From: Caryophanales bacterium
GTDB taxonomy: Bacteria; Bacillota_I; Bacilli_A; RFN20; JAISJY01
Assembly (NCBI GenBank): GCA_031261365.1
Contig: JAISJY010000090.1
Span: forward strand, 1 to 24,853
Direction of reading: 5' to 3'
DNA length: 24,853 nucleotides
The notes below the pieces were generated by a model, which was not told where the DNA came from, did not search any database, and was given only the letters and a program-made list of their open reading frames with translations. This document shows positions 8,094 to 15,674 of the stretch, in pieces (the first letter of the stretch is position 1; every line of letters starts with the position of its first letter). The translations under genes were made by a program, and so were the position numbers.

Positions 8094-9835
8094 TGAAAAA
8101 GAGTTTATTTTTATTATTGTTGGGAGGTTTATTAATGGGTTGTCAAAATGTAAGCAGTACTTCAGAATTGAGTGTTTCGGGATTAAGCGAAGATGATGTT
8201 AAAGAAGCTAGACTATTAAAGATAAGTGATTATCAAGATAAAGTTAGAGCGTCTTATATTGGACAAATGGTTGGTGTTTCTTGGGGTTATCCTGTTGAAT
8301 TTCACTCACATAGTGCCCTTTCTAATTCTCAAGTACCAACTTTTATGAATACAACTATTTTAGAAGCCTATAATCAAGATGATATTTATTTATCAGTAAC
8401 AGCTTTAGAAGAGTTATATAACAATGGTTTAGATGTTTCTAGCCGTGATTTAGGTATTTTAATGTATAACCGAGATTTTGAATATTGGAATGGTAGTAAT
8501 AATGATGTTTTAATTAGAGGTTATGCTCCACCTTTAGCTGGTTATCCTTTTGGTTTTGGTTATTTGACTGCTCGTTTTCCAGAAGGTAATTCTTATCAAT
8601 GTGGTATATCTTTTGCTGGTTTATTATCACCTGGTATTCCTCAGTCCTCTAATGAATTAGCTAATCGTTTTGCTTCTATGACTGATTATGGAGACGGTAT
8701 TTATGGAACACAATTTGTGGCAGCTATGTATGCAGAGAGTTTCTTTACGAGTGATTATAATGTTATTATTCAAAAAGGTTTAGAAGCAGTCCCTCAAGAA
8801 GCTTTAGTTAGATTAGCGATTAATGATGTTTTAACTTGGTATAATCAAGGTTTAGCTTTTGAAAATGCTCATAGTTTATTTATGGATAAGTATTGGTATG
8901 ATGAAACTTATAATTGGATAAATTGGCCTTATGGAGGAGCAGATGGAGGACGGACAACAGGTATTAATTTAGATGCTAAGTCTTGTGCAGCTTTTATGGT
9001 AATGGGAATGTTATATGGGCAAGGTGATTTTGAAGAATCTATTAAATATACTATTAGAGGAGCTAATGATACTGATTCTAATGCAGCTTCAGTAGGAGGT
9101 ATTTTAGCTAATATTTTAGGAACAAAGAATATTCCTATTAAATATAAAGCAGGTTTAAGAGGTGAACAAAAGTTTAAGTATTCAACTTATACTTTGGATG
9201 ATGTTGTTAACAGTTTAACATCTTTAGTCAAAGAAAATGTTCTTAAATATGGTGGCAAAGCGGGGATTTATCAAGGGGAAGAAACCTTAGTTATTCCTAA
9301 TTCTATTGGGACAGTGGTTGCGGACCATTATCAATGTAGTAAAAATCCCGAACCTATTGAAGAAACTTATTATACTGATGCAGAAATGTTAAAGTTTAGA
9401 AAGGTTACTGACCCGGGTTTTGAAAGACACAATTCAAAGTCTTTAGGTAATGATTGGAAAACTAATAATAATTCTAAAGTTGAAGTAGAGACTTATGTTG
9501 AAAATCAAGCACATACCGGCTTATCTAATGCTAAAATAAAAGCAGATGGTAATTTTAATTATATTTATAATACGGCTAATGCAAGTCGGAATACGATTTA
9601 TGAGATTTCTTTTTATCTTAAAGGTAGTACAGATTTAACAATTAAATTGTTTGCTAATAGTTCTTTTGGGAAGTTAATTAAAGAGGAAACTTTTGAAATA
9701 AGTAATCAATGGATTAAAGTTAGTATGAGTTTTAATTCTATGGGTTATGATTCATTACAATTAGGAGTAGGTTTTACTTCTGATAATAATCAAGATTTTC
9801 TGCGAGTCGATGAACTCGTATATATACAAAAATAA
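8093..9835 (+). CDS. Lipoprotein ADP-ribosylglycohydrolase-family protein with C-terminal CBM-like domain
   Basis: A 580-residue exported lipoprotein: lipobox LLMGC, Cys17. Residues 45-365 carry the same family signature as the preceding protein: ASYIGQMVGVSWGYPVEF; acidic YNQDDIYLS (D96, D97); TDYGDGIYGTQFVAAMYAE; and GANDTDSNAASVGGILAN (DTD 326-328). Sequence is otherwise quite different, so the two are distant paralogues. Residues about 436-580, opening DPGFERHNSK, resemble CBM4/9/22-type beta-sandwich modules. AAGGAGGT (8079-8086) lies six bases before the ATG, which overlaps the previous stop by one base. The outside location and carbohydrate-binding-like module suggest action on a surface glycan. 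Substrate and chemistry are unproven. Confidence 0.75.
   Translation: MKKSLFLLLLGGLLMGCQNVSSTSELSVSGLSEDDVKEARLLKISDYQDKVRASYIGQMVGVSWGYPVEFHSHSALSNSQVPTFMNTTILEAYNQDDIYLSVTALEELYNNGLDVSSRDLGILMYNRDFEYWNGSNNDVLIRGYAPPLAGYPFGFGYLTARFPEGNSYQCGISFAGLLSPGIPQSSNELANRFASMTDYGDGIYGTQFVAAMYAESFFTSDYNVIIQKGLEAVPQEALVRLAINDVLTWYNQGLAFENAHSLFMDKYWYDETYNWINWPYGGADGGRTTGINLDAKSCAAFMVMGMLYGQGDFEESIKYTIRGANDTDSNAASVGGILANILGTKNIPIKYKAGLRGEQKFKYSTYTLDDVVNSLTSLVKENVLKYGGKAGIYQGEETLVIPNSIGTVVADHYQCSKNPEPIEETYYTDAEMLKFRKVTDPGFERHNSKSLGNDWKTNNNSKVEVETYVENQAHTGLSNAKIKADGNFNYIYNTANASRNTIYEISFYLKGSTDLTIKLFANSSFGKLIKEETFEISNQWIKVSMSFNSMGYDSLQLGVGFTSDNNQDFLRVDELVYIQK
9801..9820 (+). other. Hairpin at the 3' end of the lipoprotein gene
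   Basis: CGAGT (9803-9807) pairs with ACTCG (9814-9818), extended by G-T and T-A pairs, around CGATGA. It lies inside the last codons, about 14 bases before the next gene's AAAGGAGG. It has no T tract, so it is not a terminator. It could affect mRNA stability or translation of the next gene, or have no role. Confidence 0.35.
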
Positions 9836-9846
9836 AGGAGGATTGT

Positions 9847-12012
9847 ATGAAGAAAATGTTAACTTTTGTTGTAGCGTTTATCATGGGAGGATTAGCAGTT
9901 TCTCCTATCCACGCTAAAGCAGCTCCAGCTGATTGGACTGCAGTTACGAGTAATGTTGTAGTTGATGGTGGGTTTGAGGGAGTAACAAGTGAAAGTAGTG
10001 CTCCTTGGGTCTTTGTGACCGGGGCGGTTGATTCTGAAAAGCCTGGTACAATAGCTATTGTTAATGATGTTTATTCTGGTCAATCATTAACTCTTTCAAC
10101 AAGTGCTTCAAGTACTGATTTTCCAGAGATTTATCAAATAATAACCGTGAAAGCCAATACCGATTATTATTTCAATTTCCGTTTAAGAAACAATTTACCA
10201 ATGACAAATGCCAATTTATATTTTGGTTTTTCAACAACGGTTTATGAAGATGGATATGATTATGTCCAACAACATAAGTGGATTGATACGGCTACTAATC
10301 ATAATTATGATGGTACTAATCAAGAGTTTACTTTAGTTACAGGTAAGTTTAATCCTGGTAATAGAACTAGTGTTAGAGCATTTATTAGAGTTGGCAAAAT
10401 GAATGTAACTATTGATGATGTTATTATTAGAGAAACTCTTTCAATTGTTCCTTTAAATGGCGAGAACCTTTTACAATATCCGGGTTTTGAAGGAACTGAT
10501 AACCAAAACAATACTGCTTGGAAATATGAAGGAGTAGAAGGAAGAGAGTTATTTGGTTATGATGATGTGCGGACAACAGCCGTTTATACGCCTGGTCAAA
10601 GAATGCAAGATAAACAAATTGAAGGTTTTAAGAATCTTTATTTTGGAGTAGGTGCTGGTGGTGGAGAAACTTATCCTTTGATTTATCAAGAAGTAGATGT
10701 AACACCAGATACTGTATATTCCTTCTATGTTAATTTAACAGGTTGGGGTTCTTTATGGGGTGGTTGGGTTGGTATTCGTGATGCTGATGGAAACGATGTA
10801 GATGATGCTTGGACTTATTTAGATTATGGTGATATTTCTTTAGCAAGATATTTAACTGTTAGTGTTTCTGCTAATTCAGGTGATAATACTAAATTATACC
10901 CTTATATTAAAGCTGATATTGGTCCAACTTCTGGTGAATGGGGCAGTGGAGTTCAAGTGGATGATACATATTTCTTTGTTTCTTCTGATGTTCCTACAGG
11001 CAAAACTAATTTAATAACTAATCCAATTTTTGATGAGCAATGGAGTGATGAAACACATAATTGGTCTGGTTGGCAAGGAACTTGGGTTGGTAGTGAATGG
11101 GAATCTTACATAACTGCTTATGATGATATCAATGATGGTGGTCAAGGTTATGATGGAGAAAATGTTGCTAGAATTAAGCATTGGAATGCTCCTGGCACTT
11201 ATTTTACCCAAAATGTTACTTTAGAAGCTGGTAAATTATATAATCTTGTTAGTAGAGTAATGAATGATTATGTGGAAGTATGGAAACAAGAAGTTGAAGG
11301 CAATGAGGATTCTTGGTTTAGAGATGACTATGCAACTTTTACAAGTCCTTTTATTGTTAAAGTAAGTAAAGGTAGCACTGTTTTATTAAATCAAGAATAC
11401 CGTTTAGAAAGAGATAGAGCTTTCTTACCTTTGGGTGGAGATTTTGCTGTTAGTGAAGCAGGTTCTTATACTATTTCTTTTGGCTTTGATAGTAGAGCGG
11501 CTGGTAATTGGGCTGGGGCAGCTTTATTGGGTTCAGTTAGTTTATATGAAGTAACTCAAGAAGAAATAACACCTCCTAATTTTGAAAATCCAGAAGGTTA
11601 TTTGTTCTCTTCAAGTGCTGATGTTTTAGTGGGTGATACAACTATTACAGTCGGAACAGAAATGACTGTTGCTACTTTATATACTCATTTGCAAACTGTT
11701 GAAGGTTATACTGTTAAAGTTGTTGATGCTGGTAATCTTGAGGTTTCTGGTGAGAAGTATTTAACAAGTACTTATAAATTACAATTGTTAGATGATGGTT
11801 CTGTTTTAGCCAAGACTTATACCATAAGTGCTACTGAGCATGAAGGTGGAACTGAGGGACCTGGTACAAGTGATGGACCGGGGACAAGTAATGGACCTGG
11901 AACTACAGGTGGTTGTAAACAAGGTAGTGCTAATAATGCTGGAACAAGTGTCTTGGTCTTATTGACAACAGTTTTATTTAGCTTGTTTATTTTTAGAAAA
12001 AAAGAATTATAA
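9847..12012 (+). CDS. Secreted multi-CBM-like surface protein with Gly-Gly-Cys/TM/basic C-terminal tail
   Basis: A 721-residue exported protein. Signal peptide 1-25 ends HAKA, a signal peptidase I type site. Three CBM4/9-like beta-sandwich modules follow, each opening with an N-x-(x)-GFE or NPIFD motif: about 34-196 (VVVDGGFEG), 206-379 (LLQYPGFEG) and 387-569 (LITNPIFDE). A small beta domain (575-662) comes next, then a GPGTS-type repetitive linker (664-689), GGC (Cys690), a hydrophobic helix (699-716) and RKKEL. The tail resembles tripartite C-terminal sorting signals, though not LPXTG, so the protein is probably held at the cell surface. AAAGGAGG (9834-9841) overlaps the previous stop. No catalytic domain is recognised; it may bind the glycan near the two hydrolase-family proteins. 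It is the last gene of the operon. Confidence 0.8.
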   Translation: MKKMLTFVVAFIMGGLAVSPIHAKAAPADWTAVTSNVVVDGGFEGVTSESSAPWVFVTGAVDSEKPGTIAIVNDVYSGQSLTLSTSASSTDFPEIYQIITVKANTDYYFNFRLRNNLPMTNANLYFGFSTTVYEDGYDYVQQHKWIDTATNHNYDGTNQEFTLVTGKFNPGNRTSVRAFIRVGKMNVTIDDVIIRETLSIVPLNGENLLQYPGFEGTDNQNNTAWKYEGVEGRELFGYDDVRTTAVYTPGQRMQDKQIEGFKNLYFGVGAGGGETYPLIYQEVDVTPDTVYSFYVNLTGWGSLWGGWVGIRDADGNDVDDAWTYLDYGDISLARYLTVSVSANSGDNTKLYPYIKADIGPTSGEWGSGVQVDDTYFFVSSDVPTGKTNLITNPIFDEQWSDETHNWSGWQGTWVGSEWESYITAYDDINDGGQGYDGENVARIKHWNAPGTYFTQNVTLEAGKLYNLVSRVMNDYVEVWKQEVEGNEDSWFRDDYATFTSPFIVKVSKGSTVLLNQEYRLERDRAFLPLGGDFAVSEAGSYTISFGFDSRAAGNWAGAALLGSVSLYEVTQEEITPPNFENPEGYLFSSSADVLVGDTTITVGTEMTVATLYTHLQTVEGYTVKVVDAGNLEVSGEKYLTSTYKLQLLDDGSVLAKTYTISATEHEGGTEGPGTSDGPGTSNGPGTTGGCKQGSANNAGTSVLVLLTTVLFSLFIFRKKEL

Positions 12013-12050
12013 AATAAAAAATGTTTTGTTTGAAATAGTTTAGATTTAAT

Positions 12051-12119
12051 GATTATGCACCTTTTATTTCTGCAGGTAATGATTTTATTATTAGGGATAA
12101 AGGGTGCTAATCAGTTTTT
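12051..12119 (+). terminator. Long-stem hairpin after the first operon
   Basis: Bases 12051-12067 pair with 12097-12112 (GATTA/TAATC, GCACC/GGGTGC, TTTAT/ATAAA) with one bulged T and one wobble, around a 29-base loop. Five T follow after AG. It lies 38 bases past the last stop. It is probably a terminator or an mRNA 3'-end stabiliser; the long loop is unusual. Confidence 0.55.
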
Positions 12120-12155
12120 ATAACAGAGACAATATTTTTATAATAAAAGAATGAT

Positions 12156-12182
12156 AAAGGCGGTTTCAATACTGCCTTTTTT
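12156..12182 (+). terminator. Intrinsic terminator
   Basis: AAAGGCGGT (12156-12164) pairs with ACTGCCTTT (12171-12179) with one G-T pair and a six-base loop TTCAAT, running into a T tract to 12182. This classical terminator separates the first operon from the cyclophilin gene. The -35 region of the next promoter begins inside its T tract. Confidence 0.8.
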
Positions 12183-12209
12183 CAAAAAAGGATTAAAATA
12201 TGCTATACT
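12181..12209 (+). promoter_or_regulatory. Extended -10 promoter of the cyclophilin unit
   Basis: TATACT (12204-12209, 5 of 6) is preceded by TGC (extended -10). A weak -35 TTCAAA sits 17 bases upstream at 12181-12186. The predicted start is near 12216, giving a leader of about 20 nt before the ATG at 12237. Confidence 0.6.
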
Positions 12210-12236
12210 ATATTGCATAGAAAAGAAGGGAAAACA

Positions 12237-12713
12237 ATGAGTATTAAAGGGAGATTTATTATTGAAGGAGAGGAAGTTGGCTTTGAGTTATATGAAGAAA
12301 TTGCTCCAATAACAGTTAAGAACTTTGTTGATTTAGTGAAGAGAGGCTTTTATAATGGTTTAACATTTCATCGAGTTATTAAAGATTTTATGATACAAGG
12401 TGGGTGTCCTGATGGAACAGGGGCAGGAGGACCAGGTTATACTATTTTAGGAGAGTTTAATTCTAATGGTGTTTTAAATAATTTGAAACATACTCCAGGT
12501 GTTTTATCAATGGCTCGTTCCACCGCTCCTAATTCGGCTGGTAGTCAATTTTTTATTATGACAAGTAATTCTCCTCATTTAGATGGAGAGTATGCGGGTT
12601 TTGGTAAGGTTATTAGTAATTATAAATTAATAGAAGACATTGCGTCTCGTCCTGTTGGTAGAAGAGATTATCCTTTAAAAGATATTCATATTGAAAAGGT
12701 GGAAATATTATGA
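12237..12713 (+). CDS. ppiB: Cyclophilin-type peptidyl-prolyl cis-trans isomerase
   Basis: A 158-residue cytoplasmic cyclophilin, a typical bacterial length. Visible family motifs are FHRVIKDFMIQGG (catalytic Arg in FHR), PNSAGSQFFI, and HLDGEYAGFGKV. It speeds proline isomerisation during protein folding. The ATG at 12237 is chosen because AGAAGGG (12224-12230) lies six bases before it; an in-frame TTG at 12213 would lie upstream of the predicted transcript start. Its TGA overlaps the ATG of the next gene (ATGA), so the two are co-transcribed and probably coupled. It is a housekeeping gene without a visible link to the sugar loci. Confidence 0.93.
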   Translation: MSIKGRFIIEGEEVGFELYEEIAPITVKNFVDLVKRGFYNGLTFHRVIKDFMIQGGCPDGTGAGGPGYTILGEFNSNGVLNNLKHTPGVLSMARSTAPNSAGSQFFIMTSNSPHLDGEYAGFGKVISNYKLIEDIASRPVGRRDYPLKDIHIEKVEIL

Positions 12714-13327
12714 TAGAAGATTTAAAGATAGAAGAGTTTTTAGATGAGTTAAGTTCAACAACTCCAGCCCCAAGTGGAGGAACTGTAGTTGGCTTGTTAG
12801 CAGGTATTGCAACAGCTTTATCTGTTTTTGTTTGTAATTTAACAGTTAATAAAGAAAGATATTTAGAAAGTAAACCTAAAATAACTTCAATTATTAAAAA
12901 GTTAAATAAGTTTCAAATTGCTTTTATTGAGTTAGCTAATAGAGATGAATATGTTCTTTTTAAGTTATCTAAAATATGGGCATTACCAAAAAGCAGTGAA
13001 GAAGAAAAGAAAGATAGACAAGTTTTATTAGATGAGTTTAATGCTCTAGCTTTACAAGTTCCATATCAAATAATTTTACATTGTGAAGAATTGTATGGCG
13101 ATTTAGAGTTCTTAGCAGTTTATGGAAATGATAATTTAAAATCTGATGTCTTAATAGCAGCTTACTTATTTAAAGCAGTAGTTTATAGTTCAACAGTTAA
13201 TGTTAGAGTTAACTTTTCGGCTTTAAAATCTACTAGTGAGAGAGAGGCATACGCTAAACAAATTACGAAACAAAAAAAGAGAGTTGATGAATTTGTTAGT
13301 AATATTCAAATATTAACTAAATTTTAG
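12710..13327 (+). CDS. Cyclodeaminase/cyclohydrolase (FTCD_C) family protein
   Basis: A 205-residue mostly helical protein that is a stand-alone FTCD_C domain (PF04961). It opens with FLDELSSTTPAPSGGTVVGL (10-29), close to the family's FLd-LAs-TPAPGGGSv signature, then a helix ending VCNLTVNKERY. Relatives include FchA (methenyl-tetrahydrofolate cyclohydrolase) and the cyclodeaminase half of FTCD, so a folate one-carbon role is likely but the reaction is not certain. It overlaps the cyclophilin gene by four bases. Its end overlaps the end of the convergent DegV-family gene by 11 bases, with no terminator between. Confidence 0.8.
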   Translation: MIEDLKIEEFLDELSSTTPAPSGGTVVGLLAGIATALSVFVCNLTVNKERYLESKPKITSIIKKLNKFQIAFIELANRDEYVLFKLSKIWALPKSSEEEKKDRQVLLDEFNALALQVPYQIILHCEELYGDLEFLAVYGNDNLKSDVLIAAYLFKAVVYSSTVNVRVNFSALKSTSEREAYAKQITKQKKRVDEFVSNIQILTKF

Positions 13328-14165
13328 GAATAGCAACTAAAGCAATAGCACCAGGTCCTAAATGAACTAAAACAACACCTGGCACTAAGTCATCTTTTAT
13401 TTTGAAACCATCTAATTCAGGGAATTCTTTAATTATTTGTAAGAACTCATCTCTTAATTTTGGTTCATTAGTATGTAAAAGTAATAATTCATGTGTTTCA
13501 GGTTTAATTCCAATATCAATAGTTGCTTGAATAGCTTTTTTATAACATTGTTTTAAACTTTTACCAACTCCATATTTACAAATAGCACCGTCTAATAATT
13601 GTAAGATAGGTTTAATGCCTAAAAGGTTAGCCATAGTAGCTGCTCCAGGCGTAATTCTTCCTCCCGCTTTTAACCATTTTAAACTACTTGGAATAATGAA
13701 AGCTTGTGATTTACCAGCTCTCTTTAAGAGTGTTTCACATATTTCATTAAACTCATGACCTTCATCTATTAATCTTTGGGCTAATAAAACTTCATAACCT
13801 TCTAGTTGAGCAACTTCTCTAATATCTAAACATCTAACTCTTCCATTAAATTGATTAGCAATATTAACTCCATTTTCATAAGCAGTACTCATTTTTGAAG
13901 AGATAGGAATATAAATAATATAATCATAATCTTTTAATATTTCTGTAAAGGTTTCTTCAATATAAGTGGTTGCCATTTGGCTTGATTTATATAAGTTACC
14001 AGCTTTTATTTCATTTAAAAACTCATCATAAGTTAAAGTAACTGTATCTATAACTTCTTTGGTTCCACACGCTAAAGGTTTATGAAATATAAATATTCCT
14101 AATTCGTCAGCCAACTTTTGATTTATTCCTGCATCTGTATCACTAACTATTTTAATTTTTGCCAT
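13317..14165 (-). CDS. DegV-family fatty-acid-binding protein
   Basis: A 282-residue protein, the usual DegV length. Visible signatures are IKIVSDTDAGIN at the N-terminus; SSQMATTY (61-68) at the position of the family's TSQPS; IPISSKMSTAYENG (87-99) for LSSgLSGTYqsA; and SSLKWLKAGGRI for the LkkGGRIs motif. DegV proteins bind fatty acids, and some present them to fatty acid kinase (FakB role). The replaced Pro and Gly positions mark it as a divergent member. AGGAAA precedes the ATG. It follows fucO on the same strand after 83 bases with a weak terminator-like hairpin between, so it may have its own promoter. Confidence 0.88.
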   Translation of the reverse strand: MAKIKIVSDTDAGINQKLADELGIFIFHKPLACGTKEVIDTVTLTYDEFLNEIKAGNLYKSSQMATTYIEETFTEILKDYDYIIYIPISSKMSTAYENGVNIANQFNGRVRCLDIREVAQLEGYEVLLAQRLIDEGHEFNEICETLLKRAGKSQAFIIPSSLKWLKAGGRITPGAATMANLLGIKPILQLLDGAICKYGVGKSLKQCYKKAIQATIDIGIKPETHELLLLHTNEPKLRDEFLQIIKEFPELDGFKIKDDLVPGVVLVHLGPGAIALVAIPKI

Positions 14166-14225
14166 ATTTTCCTGTTCTTTCGCTTTAATTTTATACTATT
14201 TTTACTGAAAGTATATAAAAAATGT

Positions 14226-14244
14226 AAAAAACACTCTAATGTCT
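14226..14244 (-). terminator. Weak terminator-like hairpin after fucO
   Basis: On the minus strand AGACA pairs with TGTTT (one G-T pair) around TTAGAG and continues into a T run, starting five bases after the fucO stop. The stem is only five pairs, so read-through into the DegV-family gene is likely. Confidence 0.35.
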
Positions 14245-14248
14245 GTTA

Positions 14249-15400
14249 TTAATAAGCAATATGATAGAGTTCTTCAATGTCTTTAACAGAGGTAGGGCGA
14301 GGGTTTCCACCTGTACAAGGATCTATAAAAGCATCTTCGGCTAGTTGTCTTAAAGCACTTTCTTTAATGCCTATTTCTTTTAACTTTTCTGGAATATTGA
14401 CAGATTTTGCTAATCTTTTTACCGCTTCAATAGCAGAGTCTGCAGATTCTTCTAAAGATAAACCTTTAATATTAACTCCCATCGCTTCTGCAATATCAGC
14501 ATACTTTTTTAAAGAAGATGATTTATTGTATTCCATAACATACGGTAATAATAAAGCATTAGCAACTCCGTGTGGAATATCAAACCTAGCTCCTAAAGGA
14601 TGAGCCATAGAATGAACTATACCTAAACCAACATTAGAAAAAGCCATACCAGCTGTGTAACTACCTAAAGCCATACCTTCTCTAGCGGTTATATCTTTAC
14701 CATTATCAACAGCATTTTTAAGGTTTAAAGCAATAAATCTAATTGAACTTAAACATAATAATTCGCTTAATGGATTAGCACCTGGAGTTATATAACCTTC
14801 AATAGCATGAGTTAAAGCATCCATACCAGTGGCAGCAGTTAAACCTTTAGGCATACTAACCATCATTTCAGCATCATTGAAAGCAATTATTGGAATATCA
14901 TTTGGGTCTACACAAACAAGTTTTCTATGATTTACTTCGTCTGTGATAACATAATTGATAGTAACTTCAGCAGCTGTTCCTGAGGTAGTTGCAAAACAAA
15001 TTAAAGGAAATGATTTATGTTTAGTATCAGCAACACCTTCTAAACTGACCACATCAATAAACTCTGGATTATTAGCAATGATACCAACAGCTTTAGCAGT
15101 ATCAATAACTGAACCTCCTCCAATTGCAATAATAACATCAGGTTTTTCTTCTTTAAAAGCTTTTAAACCGTCTAAAACATTTTTAACAGTGGGATTAGGT
15201 TTAATATCAGAAAAAATAGTATATTTAACTTTTTCACTTTCTAAAATATCGGTTACATATTTAGCAACATTAAACTTGATTAAATCACCATCTGTGAAGA
15301 CAATTACTTTTTTAAATCCTCTTCTTTTTAATTCTGTTTTTAATTCGTTTCTACAACCAACACCAAAATAACTTGTTTCATTAAGTACACTTCTTGCCAT
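14249..15400 (-). CDS. fucO: Lactaldehyde reductase (iron-containing alcohol dehydrogenase)
   Basis: A 383-residue group III alcohol dehydrogenase, the same length as Escherichia coli FucO and similar along its full length: the N-terminal LNETSYFG region, the NAD site AIGGGSVIDTAKA (GGGS 94-97), TSGTAAEVTINYVITDE, CVDPNDIP, GMDALTHAIEGYITPGA and FSNVGLGIVHSMAHPLGARF. Metal ligands are present as D194, H198, H263 and H277. It reduces L-lactaldehyde, made by aldolase cleavage of fuculose- or rhamnulose-1-phosphate, to 1,2-propanediol, recycling NADH during fermentation. AAAGGAGG lies just before the ATG. No isomerase, kinase or aldolase for these sugars is in the window. The neighbouring DeoR-family regulator could control it. 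Confidence 0.92.
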   Translation of the reverse strand: MARSVLNETSYFGVGCRNELKTELKRRGFKKVIVFTDGDLIKFNVAKYVTDILESEKVKYTIFSDIKPNPTVKNVLDGLKAFKEEKPDVIIAIGGGSVIDTAKAVGIIANNPEFIDVVSLEGVADTKHKSFPLICFATTSGTAAEVTINYVITDEVNHRKLVCVDPNDIPIIAFNDAEMMVSMPKGLTAATGMDALTHAIEGYITPGANPLSELLCLSSIRFIALNLKNAVDNGKDITAREGMALGSYTAGMAFSNVGLGIVHSMAHPLGARFDIPHGVANALLLPYVMEYNKSSSLKKYADIAEAMGVNIKGLSLEESADSAIEAVKRLAKSVNIPEKLKEIGIKESALRQLAEDAFIDPCTGGNPRPTSVKDIEELYHIAY

Positions 15401-15513
15401 TTGTGCCTCCTTTAAAGATATTTTCTATCTTATTAATTAAATGCTATCACAATTGTTAAAGAAATTAAAATAAATTATTGAAAATTAATAAAATTGTTGA
15501 AATTATGTGAGAT

Positions 15514-15548
15514 AAAGAAAAATCCCAGTGATGTTATTCACTAGGATT
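15514..15548 (-). terminator. Intrinsic terminator upstream of fucO
   Basis: On the minus strand AATCCTAGTGA pairs with TCACTGGGATT (11 pairs, one of them U-G) around ATAACA and runs into TTTTT-C-TTT. On the plus strand the wobble becomes a C-A mismatch and no T run follows, so the minus direction is the functional one. It ends deoR transcripts, or the small RNA proposed here, before fucO. Confidence 0.75.
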
Positions 15549-15637
15549 ATTGTTGTTTGTTGATGTTGGATGTCGTCGTATTTGAAGTCATTTTGTATTA
15601 AGTTGTCTTTTGTATTTAAATGTCGTGTGTTGACTTC
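15514..15637 (-). ncRNA. Candidate small RNA (about 124 nt)
   Basis: The gap between deoR and fucO carries a minus-strand extended -10 box, a predicted purine start at 15637, and a strong terminator ending near 15514. The predicted RNA begins exactly with GAAGTCA (15637-15631), which pairs with TGACTTC (15590-15584), closing a 5' stem-loop. A G-poor, CA-rich stretch follows before the terminator hairpin. It shows no convincing reading frame. It could instead be the 3' untranslated region of deoR. Confidence 0.35.
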
Positions 15638-15643
15638 TATATC

Positions 15644-15672
15644 AGTATAACATCTTTTTATTTTTTTGCCAC
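15644..15672 (-). promoter_or_regulatory. Putative promoter of the candidate small RNA
   Basis: Minus-strand -10 TATACT (15649-15644) is preceded by TGT (extended -10). A partial -35 GTGGCA (15672-15667, 4 of 6) sits 17 bases upstream. It lies just after the deoR stop codon. Confidence 0.4.
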
Positions 15673-15674
15673 AA

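Noticed and set aside
12116..12144. Promoter with perfect TATAAT at 12139-12144
   Set aside because: The -35 region is poor and the transcript would meet the terminator after about 30 bases; it is more likely AT-rich background.
14277..15371. Plus-strand open frames opposite fucO
   Set aside because: They are antisense shadows of a gene with full-length family similarity and lack ribosome binding sites.
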